From positions 1-7,333 of the forward strand of contig JANXOO010000165.1 in the NCBI GenBank assembly GCA_025353525.1: a stretch of DNA of 7,333 bases. Direction: 5' to 3'. The notes beneath the pieces are model-generated. The model had not been told where the DNA came from. It did no database searches and was given only the letters and a program-made list of their open reading frames with translations. This stretch comes from Schlesneria sp. GTDB taxonomy: Bacteria; Planctomycetota; Planctomycetia; Planctomycetales; Planctomycetaceae. Shown in pieces: positions 6,747-7,333 of this stretch. The position numbers and the translations under genes are program-made. Every line of letters starts with the position of its first letter. Position 1 is the stretch's first letter.

Positions 6747-7333
6747 TCAATATCCCGATGCGGCACCGTCCTTGCGCGGGTCGGACGCTCCTTGAAGTAC
6801 TCCTCGTTCCCAGTCGATCCAGATCCCCTGATATCCGCCGAACGAACCAGGGTCATCGGCCAGTTTGTGTCCGAGCATTTTCAGCCGTTCTCGAGTCGCC
6901 GCCGGAAAACCGCTTTCGAGGTACACCGTGCCGCCATCCATTGCCGCGGCCGTGCCGGTCGGTGTTGCACTTCCGCCGTGCCGGATTCGTGCAGCATCTC
7001 CGGCAGCCTGAACGTTCATGCCAAAGTCGATCAGATTGTTCAAGACGCTGACATGCCCCTGCGCCTGCATGTCGCCACCCATCACACCAAACGAAAAACA
7101 CGGCTTTCCGTCTTTGGTCACCATTCCCGGAATAATTGTATGAAATGGACGCTTGCCTGGTTCCAGACGATTCAGGTGCTGATCGTCGAGTGCAAATAAC
7201 TGCCCCCGGTTCTGAAGAGCAAACCCGACATTCCCGGGCACGACCTGCGAACCGAATCCGTGAAACAAACTCTGGATCAGCGAACAGCAATTCCGGTCTT
7301 TGTCCACGACGGTCAGGTAGACCGTGTCGACTC
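6747..7333 (-). CDS. Gamma-glutamyltransferase family protein, C-terminal part (cut by window edge)
   Basis: The gene runs off the right edge; 194 complete codons and the stop are visible. They correspond almost exactly to the small subunit of a gamma-glutamyltranspeptidase. These enzymes self-cleave before a threonine that becomes the nucleophile and transfer or hydrolyse gamma-glutamyl groups, usually outside the cytoplasm. The expected threonine is the third visible codon (7325-7323), in DTVYLTVVDKD. Next come SLIQSLFHGFGSQVVPG, GFALQNRG, RPFHTIIPGMV, GGDMQAQGHVSVL and the terminal SDPRKDGAASGY. RPFHTIIP in place of the Ser-Ser motif of E. coli Ggt, and NRGQLF in place of NQMDDF, point to the YwrD-like branch, whose substrates are less certain. 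The large subunit and any signal peptide lie outside the window. The stop is 9 nt from that of the convergent ribonuclease gene. Confidence 0.92.
   Translation of the reverse strand, partial: VDTVYLTVVDKDRNCCSLIQSLFHGFGSQVVPGNVGFALQNRGQLFALDDQHLNRLEPGKRPFHTIIPGMVTKDGKPCFSFGVMGGDMQAQGHVSVLNNLIDFGMNVQAAGDAARIRHGGSATPTGTAAAMDGGTVYLESGFPAATRERLKMLGHKLADDPGSFGGYQGIWIDWERGVLQGASDPRKDGAASGY

Overview
The window looks like an ordinary chromosomal stretch from a moderately GC-rich bacterium, most likely a planctomycete. That assignment is an inference from gene content: a secreted ceramidase-fold protein, a YwrD-type gamma-glutamyltransferase and a membrane-tethered barnase-type ribonuclease with a long polar linker. 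No marker gene confirms it, and I see no tRNA, rRNA, CRISPR array or insertion sequence.

Layout. Positions 1-203 hold no gene I can support. From 204 to about 4016 three genes lie on the minus strand, transcribed right to left: a neutral-ceramidase-family protein with a signal peptide, a MATE-family efflux transporter starting at TTG, and coaD (phosphopantetheine adenylyltransferase, coenzyme A synthesis). The MATE and coaD genes are only 30 nt apart and may share a transcript. A gap of roughly 520 nt (4017-4539) separates this block from a divergent plus-strand block: hisI and hisG (histidine steps 3 and 1, 5 nt apart), then a ribonuclease gene 57 nt downstream with its own strong ribosome binding site. 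From 6747 to the right edge lies the C-terminal part of a gamma-glutamyltransferase-family gene on the minus strand, convergent with the ribonuclease gene; the two stop codons are 9 nt apart.

How the genes relate. hisI and hisG belong to one pathway. The other neighbours have no obvious shared role. The most unusual gene is at 5877-6737: a transmembrane segment, about 150 residues of polar low-complexity linker, then a C-terminal domain closely resembling Streptomyces RNase Sa and related to barnase. It keeps the catalytic Glu and His but has Pro where one active-site Arg is expected, and no barstar-like inhibitor is visible nearby. The second protein worth attention is the ceramidase-family member, which lacks the catalytic serine of characterised ceramidases.
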